Below are positions 1 to 10,731 of a stretch of 64,000 nt of DNA, in pieces (the stretch's first letter is position 1; each line of letters begins with the position of its first letter). The notes below the pieces were generated by a model. It was not told the DNA's origin. It saw only the letters and a program-made list of their open reading frames with translations, and ran no database searches. A program made the translations under genes and the position numbers. The DNA is from Syncephalis plumigaleata (Eukaryota; Zoopagomycota; Zoopagomycetes; Zoopagales; Piptocephalidaceae): the NCBI GenBank assembly GCA_025201365.1, contig JAIXMF010000013.1:248001-312000 (forward strand). Reading direction: 5' to 3'.

Positions 1-49
1 CAATAAAGTAAAATTACGCAAAAATAATACAAATCTGCAGCAAAAACAA

Positions 50-131
50 CGTCAGCGACAGGATTTGAACCTGTGCGGGCAGAGCCCATGTGATTTCTAG
101 TCACACTCCTTAACCACTCGGACACACTGAC
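50..131 (-). tRNA. tRNA-Ser (anticodon AGA)
   Basis: The minus strand folds as an 82-nt class II tRNA. The acceptor stem pairs GTCAGTG with CGCTGAC (one G-T wobble). The D-arm A-box reads CCGAGTGGTTAAGG. The anticodon stem TGTGA/TCACA encloses loop CTAGAAA, giving anticodon AGA for serine UCU codons. A long variable arm GGGCTCTGCCC follows, as expected for tRNA-Ser, then the T-arm with B-box GGTTCGAATCC. There is no intron. A run of five T (positions 42-46 on the complement) lies just 3' of the gene and would serve as the RNA polymerase III terminator. CCA is not encoded, as usual in eukaryotes. Confidence 0.95.
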
Positions 132-292
132 CATAAAATTTTAGTAATTTTTGACATGATGTTTCAGATTTACAAATTTTCATTTGGGCAAAAAATAGGC
201 CAAAATTGCGCGTTATTGCATGTAGTATTCATTATATCGTAGTAATAATGGTATAGAGCATCATGGCGTGTTTATTATAGCACTCTAGCATG

Positions 293-2364
293 TCAAATAC
301 GATGTGGTTGCACTATAAACTTATGGCTCTTAGGTTGTAAAAAAAAGTTATCCACTGGCGTCATATCGTTACCGGGCAAGGGCGTGAGGGTAAAGCGACG
401 TAAAACATCTACGATGACCAGCTTTATCTCCATCCAGGCAAGACTTGATTTATCGAGGGAGAGAAGCTATTAGTATCATGCGATGGCCTTATTACTAGCA
501 TACTTACTTGCGTGCTATACAGACGCGTACACCGGTAGAAAACGGGATAGAGTACTGTTTCATCAGGCCAAGTTGTTCCAGTGTAGTAAACCATCGGTCA
601 GGATTGAACGTGTTCGCATCGGGGAATACAGTCTCGTCAAAGTTCATTACAATCGGTGATGACTTCACTATGGTCTGTGTAGGTCGAGTGTTAGATGACA
701 CTCGCTGTTATCGGTTTGTCATTCAACTTACTCCTTCCGGTAGATAGTATCCACCTAGTGCTACGCCTTCCTTTGGTATTTTGCGGGAATATCCATTACA
801 TACAAGTCCGCGCATACGCATAGATTCCTGAAGGAATGCTTCCAAGTAGGGCAATGACTTGATCTTATCGTAGGCAACTGTCGCACTAGTGTCCGGATAT
901 ATGGTGGTAATTTCCTCACGTAATCTACGTGTATACTCGGGATACTCGGTAATAAAGTGGAATACCCTACACTATAGTTAGCTTGCATTTCATTTTATCA
1001 ATATACGTATATATATATGTATCATTTACCATACAAGCGATAGTGCAACTGTATCGGTGCCAGCAATTCTAAAGAAAATAAAGTTCAGCTACTATACATG
1101 CTAATAGATGAGTAGCTTACATGAGCAAAACTGTTTGTGCAATAATATTGTCATTCGACATGGTGGCATCCGTCTCATCATCGACCGCGTCAATCAGCTT
1201 TTGTAGCGTGTCCGTGTAATGTGTTCCAGAAGCATTTCTTCGTTCTTCCACCGTTATCCTAGCAAACTAATAATCGATTACTATACATGTATATATATAC
1301 TGTTGCAAGTATTATAAGAAGCTACTCCATACATTTACTAGATTTTCTGTCTCCGCGATATCATGGCGTGCCATACTAGAATGAAATAATGGTCCAAGGA
1401 ATAATTTCTACGGCATTTTTAGGTAAATGTAAAGCAATTGAACTATATCTACTCACCTTCATAATTAGCATAGTACTAGCATCGATCCATTCTGTGACTG
1501 GGATACACTTTTCACCAAATGCACCAAGTAGATTAAACAACTTTCCAAAGGCTGCTTTCCCAATAACATCCTGACATAATGACAAGTATAAATAAATATG
1601 AATCATTATCATCAGTATGAATACTTACAAATGCCATGTGTTTGGATAGTAGCATTAGATCGACTGCATCTCCAGCATCGGCATATTGATACAGCTTATT
1701 GACAAATTGTTGCACTCCCACTTCATATACCATCGGCTCCAGTTCTCGTAATGCACTAGGTGTATAGGCATTAGCCATGAGTCGTCTCTACTTACAATAC
1801 ACTTGATTAGTTAGTAGCCAGCCAGCCGTACTATATACTACAACAGTCATACCTGTACACGATGATAGGCGATATCTTGAGTGGCAAACAAGTTATCACC
1901 GAATATTCTGAACTTATCGTAACTATCGGCCTTTCCGTATTTATGCGAACCAAGTATCTTGTGGATCATATCTTTATCGGATATCCAAACAGTCTTTGGT
2001 CCTATATATTCAAATAAACATACATGCTTACATTCATATACCCCCTTAGCACACTAGCATATACTTACCGATGCGCACTATCGGTCCATACTTTCGATGC
2101 AAATCCAGTATTATTTGCGGGTTTTGAACGACAAATTGCTTATAATTCACAGATAGAGAGGCCCATATTGAAGGTCGTGGACCTGGCACTTTTGCCAGTG
2201 GACTAAGCAGCTCGTGTTCGACGAACTAACGAATAATGGGTAAACGCACTATAAATATGCTATTGTATTGCACATACCTTTTGCACTATATATACAAATG
2301 CCAATAGTAAAGGAATCTCCCAATAAAGCTCCACAGAAAACAGCGGCCATGTTATAGAATACAT
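293..2364 (-). CDS. Cytochrome P450 monooxygenase, 11 exons
   Basis: A membrane-anchored haem-thiolate monooxygenase; the substrate cannot be told from sequence. Exons, in transcription order: 2278-2364, 2069-2225, 1853-2001, 1629-1787, 1457-1570, 1339-1407, 1121-1266, 1030-1068, 732-966, 508-704, 293-443. They sum to 501 codons (500 aa), the usual P450 length. The first exon gives a hydrophobic N-terminal anchor (MYSITWPLF...). Visible landmarks are a C-helix RRLMANAYT, the I-helix oxygen-binding AGTDT carried by a 39-nt exon, the K-helix ESMR (ExxR), FNPDRW, and the haem loop FSTGVRVCIA with the cysteine ligand; the last loop Gly is Ala here. Predicted introns are 43-80 nt except one of only 27 nt (705-731). 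The first in-frame ATG (2364) was chosen as start. It is divergent from the MT-A70 gene with 186 bp between them. Confidence 0.88.
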
Positions 2365-2550
2365 AGTTGTTGTTATGTTAACAAGTGAAATAATACGAAC
2401 AAATGGTGACAGCAAGCAGAACAAAGTAGACGTATGTAATATTTGTAAGAGCAAAGAATTGGGTGCCAAGCTATTTATAAGTTGACGCCTGGCTTAATTT
2501 GTGTTACGCGCGTTTTTTACACTTTGTTTTTTCTTTAATCTTATTAAATC
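2365..2550. promoter_or_regulatory. Divergent promoter between P450 and MT-A70 genes
   Basis: The 186-bp gap between two divergent start codons must hold both promoters. The side next to the MT-A70 gene is T-rich (TTTTTTACACTTTGTTTTTTC, just before 2551). No specific factor site was recognised. Confidence 0.4.
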
Positions 2551-4479
2551 ATGTCAGAACGTCGTACTCGACGTAAGAGAAAAACCGCGGAAACAAGGTA
2601 GGTACGCGCATATTTGTATACCACTTTGCTATTAACAATGAGCAATATATGTATATAATGCTGTAGCAACGCTCATTATGTGGGCTACGTGGAAGATGGC
2701 GAATCTGTGGAGGCCATTATGAAGAAGTTTGAAGAGCTAGAACGACTTCAAATGGAATTCGCAGCGGCAGCTTCCAATTCAGGCACGAATACTATTGATC
2801 CTAGTTCAGGCATTGAGGATCCCATGTCACTCGATCCAGAAACGGCAGACATGATTGCAGCAATGACAGCAAGTGATGCTGACATGGACGTGGGATTCAC
2901 TCAGGAGCAACTTGAGGAGGTGTTTAAGCGTACCAGCGCCTTTACCGTTCGGGCAGCCGAGCGAAGAACACAGGACGAGGCAGACATGCTAGACGAGCTG
3001 GATCTATTACGTATGGACATGGATGGTTCTGACTTTGACGGCGACTACGAAGAAAGCGAGTAAGTTCCTACTTGATTGCAATAATAGCATAGCCGTACTA
3101 AAATTATTTGTCATTCATAGCGATTACCTGTTTATGGATGAGGACTACTGGGATGAAGTGTTTGGGCCGGCGGCATTGGCACGACGTCCTCGTCCTATAC
3201 GTCGTAGTGGAGGCGGTGGTAGCGGAGGAGGCGGCAATGGAGGACAAACTGGAGGGCGTATGATGGATCGTGACAGTGTGTTGCAGCGTTATCGCACTAT
3301 GCAGATACGCGTACAGGACCAGCAGGGCAATTATCATTTAGTTAAGAAGAAAGTCAGGCAAGTGACAATGTGTACTAGTCAGATAGGTATGGTATTAACG
3401 AGCGAGTAACGCATACGTCAATAGTACGATAGATCCAAGTCTACCCACATATATTCGTATTCCAAAACCTATTCCATCGACTTGGGCTCATCGTATTGTC
3501 ACTCTAGAGGAGTATGAGAAACCAGTACCAGAAGCTTGTCGGTATGTAAACATGATGTTGTATGGCAACAAGCTTAGTTAGTCTTCATTTCTCTAATTCA
3601 TTATGCTTATATATATATATATATATATATATAATAGATACTATGAAGTGCCCAATGTACTTGATGCGAATGCCGATCTATTAGGCAATCGTTATCAAGC
3701 CATCTATATGGATCCACCACTATTGCTTCCCAATGAGACACCGGTTCCCGGCAAGTTGACAGTGGATCAATTCGTAAGTGTGCAATAATACCATTAACCT
3801 ACACTTATTAACTGTGACTAATGATGATGATGATGATGTTCATGGTGCATATGCTAGTCAACGCTTAAAGTGGAACAATTGATCTCCTATGGATTTCTAT
3901 TTATATGGGCGGAAAAGGAGCTGCTAGCACAAGTAGTACGCGTGGCAATGCGATGGGGCTTTAAATACGTCGAGAATTTCTGTTGGATTAAAAAGACACC
4001 CGATAATCGTATTGTCAAGCAGACATCGGCTCATTTTGCTCGTTCTAAAGCAACTCTACTTATATTCCGTAAGGTACGAAAGAGAGAACAAATGGTGATA
4101 TGGTAGCAACAGTCTATTGACTTGTGTATACATACATATTGATATTGTAGGATGGTGGCGAGATAGATCTACGACATCAACGTAGTCCCGATTGTGTATT
4201 TGATTTCATTAAACCTCGTAAAGATGGTAAGCTAGCCGATAGAATATACTTGCTGTTGGTTGTCATGACATTGACTAATGAATTCCATATCAAATAGGTG
4301 ATCTAACTGAAGAGAAACCCGAGTTCACTTACACAATGATGGAGACAATGCTACCCGGTGCATGCTACAATGAACAGGATGAGGTTGCCGGCACAGTGGG
4401 AACACGTCTACTTGAATTATGGGCACGTAAAGAACCACGATTACGTCGACGTGGATGGACGATGGTATCACAAGAATAA
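2551..4479 (+). CDS. MT-A70 family adenine methyltransferase-like protein (DPPL motif)
   Basis: Eight exons (2551-2597, 2667-3059, 3121-3357, 3425-3541, 3638-3773, 3858-4073, 4151-4226, 4298-4479) give 467 aa. The N-terminal half is acidic and low in complexity, with a Gly-rich linker (GGGGSGGGGNGG). The C-terminal half is an MT-A70 (METTL3/14/4, ciliate MTA1/MTA9) fold: YQAIYMDPPLLLP, then FLFIWAEKELL, WGFKYVENFCWIKK, and a C-terminal LELWAR-type strand. Catalytic members have DPPW; this has DPPL, like the EPPL of METTL14, so it may be a structural partner subunit rather than the catalyst. MT-A70 proteins methylate adenine N6 in RNA or, in ciliates and early-diverging fungi, in DNA at ApT. 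The third intron uses a GC donor (3358). The gene converges on the ABC ATPase, 29 bp between stops; AATAAA lies right after the stop. Confidence 0.85.
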
Positions 4480-4508
4480 CAATAAAGATTTATTCTAGTC
4501 AGTCATTA

Positions 4509-5708
4509 TTATAAAGTTGTCTTCGCATTAGTGGTAGGATCAATAGAAACTACAATATCATTTGTTGATGAGAATGTGCCGTAATAGGCGGATGATGCAC
4601 GATGCACCTCGCCACTGGCACCGCCACCTTCTAGTCGTCGAAGATTAAGCACGCGTGTGGCTACACGATCTGCCTGTAGGGGATCATGCGTGATCCATAT
4701 ACATCCACCTGGTCTAGTCACTAACGTGGCTTCAACTAGTCGACATGTATCAGGATCTAATGCACTTGTTGGTTCTGTAATCACGACAATGAATGAATGA
4801 TTAGCGTTTAGTCGTATATGTCATATACATATATAATAAAGTGAATACCATCAAGGAGTAGAATGTCCGGTTCTAATGCTACTGCAATAGCCAATGCAGC
4901 TCGTTGTGCTTCACCGCCCGATAAACGCGACCATTCAGTGCGCCATATTGACTCGCCTAGATTCCATTTTAATCCCACATCAATCTGACATGATTACATT
5001 GGTGAGTTGCTCCATTCATAGATATATCTTAATAATAATCGTCACCACTTACTGGACTGGTTAATGCCTCATTATCATGAATATCACCGGTAGTCTGTGT
5101 AGCTGGTGCGGCAGCAATGGCTGGAGTAATTGCACTCGGAGTGCGACTGGCAATCAACTGTTTCAAACGTTGTCGTTGTGCGGCGAATGAACATACTCGC
5201 TTGTAAAAATCATAGGGTGTACCAGGCAAGGAGGCTTCATTATAGTTCATGATGACATTAATAAGTGTATTACTAGGTCGACTCATAATATCGCTTACCT
5301 GGTCGTTGTGGCACATAGGCGACACGAGAACGCCAGACTGGAATACCGAAATCATCTGGTGTGCTAATACAACAATCAATCAATAGATAGATAGATAAAT
5401 GATTGCTTCAGTTGATAACCTACCTTCCATCGAGGGTTACTGTACCTTCATCCACTTCATCAAGCTGAGCGATACAACGCAGCATAGTTGACTTGCTACC
5501 GATGTCATATAAGCATAGTGTATGTGTAAGCTAGTAGTTAGCTGGCTAGTCGGTTGGTTCATAGAATGATTTGGCAAACTTACCCAACACCACTTGGACC
5601 ACGAATGACTAGAATCTCACCCTCACCGACAGCGAATGATATATCGCGGAATAGTGGAGTTCCGTCATTCTTGGTGCGAGTTAGATTCTCGGCTTTAAGC
5701 ATAGGCAT
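4509..5708 (-). CDS. Soluble ABC-type ATPase (FetA/YbbL or STAR1-like)
   Basis: Six exons (5584-5708, 5424-5495, 5299-5363, 5053-5234, 4849-4984, 4509-4774) give 281 aa: one ABC nucleotide-binding domain and no membrane segment. Walker A RGPSGVGKST is split by the first intron. A Q-loop region VAYVPQRP follows, then a roughly 50-residue Ala/Thr-rich insert, signature LSGGE, Walker B DILLLDEPTSALDP and H-loop ITHD. The order and size resemble the lone ATPase subunits of bacterial FetAB/YbbLM and plant STAR1 exporters, which pair with a separately encoded UPF0014 permease; no such permease is in this window. Start chosen at MPMLKAENL, directly ahead of the first ABC strand; an upstream in-frame ATG at 5792 is less likely. 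Family call firm, subfamily tentative. Confidence 0.82.
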
Positions 5709-6560
5709 AATGAAGAAGAGATAAAGGAAAAAGAGGTGGTGTTTCCAATGGAATGTGGTAACGAATTTCTCTAAATGATCTGATAAGCACACGATATTAA
5801 GGATGGAACGCTTTCGGTTATGTATTCCATAAAGAACATTCGTATTCGAGTAGCAATATATATATATATATATATAGCTAGCTACAATTATTCATGCTTG
5901 TCTCATCTTCTTATATTGCTAGTGTTTACTATGATACTACTTGTGAAATAACATCATGGAATCATACGTAGAAATATTCTACCTGACAATAACGTAGCAT
6001 TACTACAAAGAACTTTGTATCCATTCCATTCCCATTTAATCTAATGATTTTTACCATGCTTTAGTAATGTTACAGTTCCGTAAAGAACAAATAGATTCAT
6101 CATGGATACCATAGCAGTTGTAATAGAGAGCTTTCTTTGTATGATAATAATATCTGTATATTAGTATACTAAAATAGACACCTGAATAAATACAAACAAG
6201 CATAAGATGATTATCGTAACAAATGTCATCGTACATGGAATACATGAATATAATACTGGTGGATACGATTACAACAGTTAATGGTAGACATTGTTGTTTC
6301 GTTAATATGGAACATATTCATATATGAGTGTGCGTATGAGTATGAATATGAATGCGGAGGAGTCTCTTGGTTACACCGCAAGCCTGTTTATTCCATTTAA
6401 ATGATCTCATGACTTCTTCTTACTGCTTACCTGTAATAATCCTTCTCATTTCACTTGTTGGCCTTTATTATAAGCCTAAAACACACACAACTATCCTCAT
6501 CACTTGTTTCTTCTCCGTATACCGCCTTTCTTAATAGTCTACTAGTAAATCTGCAACATT
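5709..6560. other. Intergenic, divergent promoters
   Basis: An 850-bp AT-rich gap between two divergent genes (ABC ATPase and Iml2-like). It holds an AT dinucleotide run near 5858-5876 and small random open frames without family signatures. No RNA gene or transposon was seen. Confidence 0.5.
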
Positions 6561-9224
6561 ATGGACAAGGAAACTCAAGTGACAACAAATAATACTATGG
6601 TTAACGGGAATGACTGCGGTAACCACGACAAACCAATAACTTCTACAACAAATGGTGTTGGTGTAACCACAACAAATGGGACTAGCCATCAGTATACGGA
6701 CGAGCAGGACGACAGCAATGACCACATGTATGAAGAAGAGGAACTCGCGGATAATATGAATCAATTGGATCTATCGAAACTAGATAATGTTAAGCCCAAT
6801 TTCCGAACACCAAAGGAGCAGGAAGCCTACGGTAATGTGTTGATGATGCCAGTGGAGTAGATGGGCGTATATGCATAACAACCAGTCTAACTAACTAACA
6901 AACTGATTGACTATTTCAATGTGAATGATATTAATAGATGAACTTGTGGCTAATGCAGTAAGTAATACATCTATGCATCTATACATATACATTACAGTTG
7001 AATGATGTAATAGTAGTACTGATTAGTAATATACATTTTTTATAGGTTGTCGAGTACTTTGCAGGTAAATTCGATAAGGCTGAACTGGCATTTTCCAAAA
7101 AAGCAGATATCGATCCATTGTCTGCCTTGACTATTGGTGCAATGAAGTTCTTCAGTGGTATGTTACTGATGACGATTATCGCCATATGATAGTGTATTAA
7201 GTTGTTGCTATTATTTCTACGATTACTTTAGCTGCTATGACATGTGAAGGGGCGGATATTGAAGCTGCGAATAACCAGCTACATTATTGTCAAGCATTGG
7301 CCGAACGTGAATGTGACGAAACAAGGCCTGTATCAACATTGGATTCTGTAGCTAATGCAGTCAGTAGTGTTGGTAAATTCGTTGGTGGCTTTCTCTTTGG
7401 TGGTGGCAATGGCAATGGCAAACATCCATCTAATGGTTCCTCTAAACGAAGACAATCCCATAGTAGTGTCACCAGTAGTGGCAGTAAGGGTAATGCCACC
7501 TCTGTTGCTGACAACACAATGAAACGACACAATTCCGAATTGCGAGATAATGTCATTGTTGCAGAAAGCGTGTTGTTAATTGCGCTAGTTCAACTATTGC
7601 AAGAGAATGTCATTGGTTTCATTAAGGCTGGATTGAACTTGAGAAAAGGTACAATTACCATTGCACATAATGTTACATACTAAAAGCTATCTATCTAGGT
7701 TACAAGCAGTTCGAAGCATTGTGGCAGGAGATAGAGGAGTATGGCGGGCTTGATACATCACTAATTGATCGACACACCTTGAGTGCTGTTTCATTCGGGT
7801 GAGTTTATCGTATAAAAAGAAGATGTATACGATACGATATGATACGAATAACATTATTATCTTAGTATTGGTACGATTAATGTAGTGCTATCCGCACTTC
7901 CCGCCAAGTTCCTTCGTATGGTATCGGTTCTAGGCTATGTGGGCAATCGTGAAGTTGGCTTTAAAATGCTAAACGCATGCTTGGAGGAACAAGGATTACG
8001 ATCACCATTGGCGTTGATGTTGTAAGTGTTGTAGCCTAGCGTAATCTTACTCGTTTATTAACCGCCAGTTATTTGCTAGCTTGATATTCTACTATGCGGC
8101 ACTTGTACCATTTGCACCCGAGGTACTTGAACCGATCAATGGCCAGAAAGCCGATAAATACATAGAATATGCGAATACGCATTATCCAGGCAGTCCATTC
8201 TACGGCGTGCTCATTGCTCGTTATGCACGTCAACGTCGTCAGTTAGACAAGGCGGTCGAGGATTTGACGGCCATATCCAATGTGCCGTGGACCGAACGTA
8301 AGCATTACAAATCAACACCGCTAGCGTTAAAGTCATGGGAGGCACTCTACCATTTGTGCTCGTACGAACTAGGCATGACCGAGTTGTATCGACTTAATTT
8401 CGCCAAGGCAGCCGAACATTACAAGAACCTAGCCGAAGTGCAATACTGGTCGCAAACAACGTGTCGCTACCTGCAAGCTGTGTGTATGGAGGCTGCGGGC
8501 GATGTGGAGGGTGCCGAACTTGCGTTTAAACAAGTGAAGGAAATACCTCTGCGCAAGTATAATGGTCGTGTTATCAGTTCGGATCAGTATGTTCTACGTA
8601 AGGCAAAGGCTCGCGATGAGAATAAACAACGTGGCATCGAGGTGGGTATTCATAGAGTAGTAATAGTAGTAGTAGTAGTAGTATAGCATGCGATATGAAT
8701 GATTGATTGACTGGTTATGCAATGTTATTGTTTTAATAGCGAGACAGTTGGCGAAGTGTATTGGAAGTGATTGTTATTTGGAATGGACACACTTGCATGC
8801 AACGGGGACAGATCGAAAAGTGTCGCGACTGGGCCGAGGAAGCATTGAAGACGGCCAGTGGCGATGATCGTGGCGTCACTCTTTGGATCTCTGGTTGTAT
8901 GCTCAAGGAGTTGGGCGAGTATGACCAAGCAGATGAACGATTAAGCCAGGCGATCAAATGCAAGATGCATCTCGACACGCTTGTTGGCCCGTTTGCACGC
9001 TACGAGCAAGGTGTAGTGGCATGGCTACGTGGTAATAAAGAGGCCGCCAAGAAGCATTGGAGTAAGGCACAGACGGAGAGTAGTGGCTACACTTTTGAGT
9101 TCCGGTAAGCAACTAAGTATCCAGACTACTGATGAATACTGACACTCACTTGAATGCATATAGATTGGCATTACGTTTACATCTATGTCATATGGGTATG
9201 GAGGAGACAACGGCATCTAAATGA
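6561..9224 (+). CDS. IML2: Iml2/TTC39 family TPR protein
   Basis: Nine exons (6561-6831, 6938-6957, 7046-7157, 7232-7648, 7699-7798, 7866-8021, 8080-8641, 8740-9104, 9164-9224) give 687 aa in an unbroken frame. The Iml2/TTC39 (DUF3808) family is recognised by AESVLLIALVQLLQEN followed by VGFIKAGLNLRK, the helical repeat block with PLALKSWEALYHL, and TPR-like helices at the C-terminus (WAEEALKTAS, YDQADERLSQAIKC). The yeast member helps clear inclusion bodies in a lipid-droplet-dependent way; animal TTC39 proteins are linked to lipid metabolism. A Gly/Ser/Asn-rich loop (about residues 185-235, around FGGGNGNGKHPSNG) interrupts the conserved part. Exon 2 is only 20 nt. The first ATG opens an acidic, polar N-terminus. 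Converges on the TTC36-like gene. Confidence 0.88.
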
Positions 9225-9408
9225 TGATCATCTACATGCGCGCTTATCTATTCATGTAGTCATTCATGGTTAGCATATTAATTAGACGCATAATTGCTGC
9301 GACTGTGTTTCAATTATTCAATAATACGTAATAAATAATAGTAATAGTAATAGTAATAGTAATAGTAATAATAAGCTACAGAGATTGTTATGTAAGACTG
9401 CTTTGCAT

Positions 9409-10052
9409 TTATTGCTGTGGTGTTCTCAATTTGTTCATCGCTTCCATAACAATGGCATTGCACATTTTAGCATAGGGATTCTCGTGTACAGCTGCTTCTT
9501 TGGCAATATCGCTGCCTAGACGACCACCACGTTCAAAGTCACGGAAGGCAGCATCGGTATCGCCGCGCGCCTTATGAATAATGCCGCGCTGAGTGTACGC
9601 CTGACGTAGAACTGCCGTGTCACTACCGGCATGCTTGATGGCCGAGTCCAAATCCTCGAATGCACGATCGTTATCGTTCATCAATCGATATACCTGGGCA
9701 CGATTGTTATAGGCGGATGCATAGGTGGACATAGTGTGAGTGCCCCTGTTAACTTCTCGATAGCCTGCGGATAATTGTTGGCTTCGGCCGCCTTCACCGC
9801 TTCAACCTCGAGTGACTTTAACTGAGCAAGTTGCTCGCTTGGTATGGTGCTCTCTTGTTCTGTTGTAACAGGAGTAGCGGCATCATTGCTCTCAACCGTG
9901 CTAGTCTCTTTGTTTGTACCGCTAGCTGGCGACAATAGAGCGTCGAGAGTCAGTTCATTACCTGAATTAAAGATCAGGTCTACAATCTGCTTGTCATGTT
10001 GCGAAATAACCTCAGCAGGTGTTGCTGAAGTAGAGTTGTTTACAGAAGCCAT
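9409..10052 (-). CDS. TTC36: TTC36-like tetratricopeptide protein, one frame slip
   Basis: An intronless gene whose two overlapping frames together match the small TTC36 TPR family: an N-terminal ALQLKSLE-type helix (AQLKSLEVEAVKAAEAN), EKLTGALTLCP, ASAYNNRAQVYRL, AYTQRGIIHKARGD and a C-terminal DFERGGRLGSDIA plus NPYAKMCN. The family normally carries three TPRs in under 200 aa; here an Asp/Thr/Ser-rich N-terminal extension brings it to about 214 aa. The frame changes within the TPR 1-2 junction near 9728, between the codons for LCP and YASAYNN, consistent with one missing base and with no splice signal there. A conserved protein with one slip suggests an assembly indel rather than a pseudogene. 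Start taken at MASVNNSTS (10052). Confidence 0.8.
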
Positions 10053-10731
10053 TTGGTGGAATCAACGAGATAGTACAGGGAAGGAGTGTGAAGAACGTAG
10101 GAATATTCGAAAGAGATGTGGTCTTTATACGAGTAAATTCCCATTCTGAGATATTAATTACGATGTTAATTGTCCTTCAACATTTATCACACAGTGCTAA
10201 TGCAGCATTACCAGATACAAGTTCTGTTGACATTTGCTGTTCTTTCTTTTACTTGGCATATAACCATATTATAATTGCTAATGCATGTTAGAATGTAATA
10301 TGAATTATGACAATGATAGTAGACTCTATGCTCGTAATCTAGTGGGCGTATATTCTTCTTGTGATGATGGCGTAAGCATACATATTCACCATTTCCACGT
10401 TTAATTTACTAACAGATGAAATATCATTACATGATCATTCATCATAACAGCTACTAAATGACTATTATTGTTATGATGTAGTAATGTAATGATTACTATT
10501 AGATATTGCTAATAGATCGAAATGTAAATGGTGCAGCTTTCTGAGATAACCGTCACACCTTCCGGTAAATGAGTCGAATAAATCTTGTTTGACAAATTGC
10601 AACATGAGTTTAGACCAAACCATTTTTATTTTTTATTTTTTTTCATTTTTTTGTTGGTCACAGTCTTCGCCACTTTTCTTTCAGATCCTTGTTATTGGCA
10701 ATTTCTATTAGTAATCATCTTGCCGGTAGCT
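10053..10731. other. Intergenic, divergent promoters
   Basis: About 680 bp of AT-rich sequence between the divergent TTC36-like and Nug1 genes. A T-rich tract at 10620-10650 lies upstream of the Nug1 start. No gene is supported in it. Confidence 0.5.

Noticed and set aside
761-988. Minus-strand 75-codon frame in the P450 region
   Set aside because: It is the wrong frame over the exon that reads PEYTRRLREEI in the true P450 frame.
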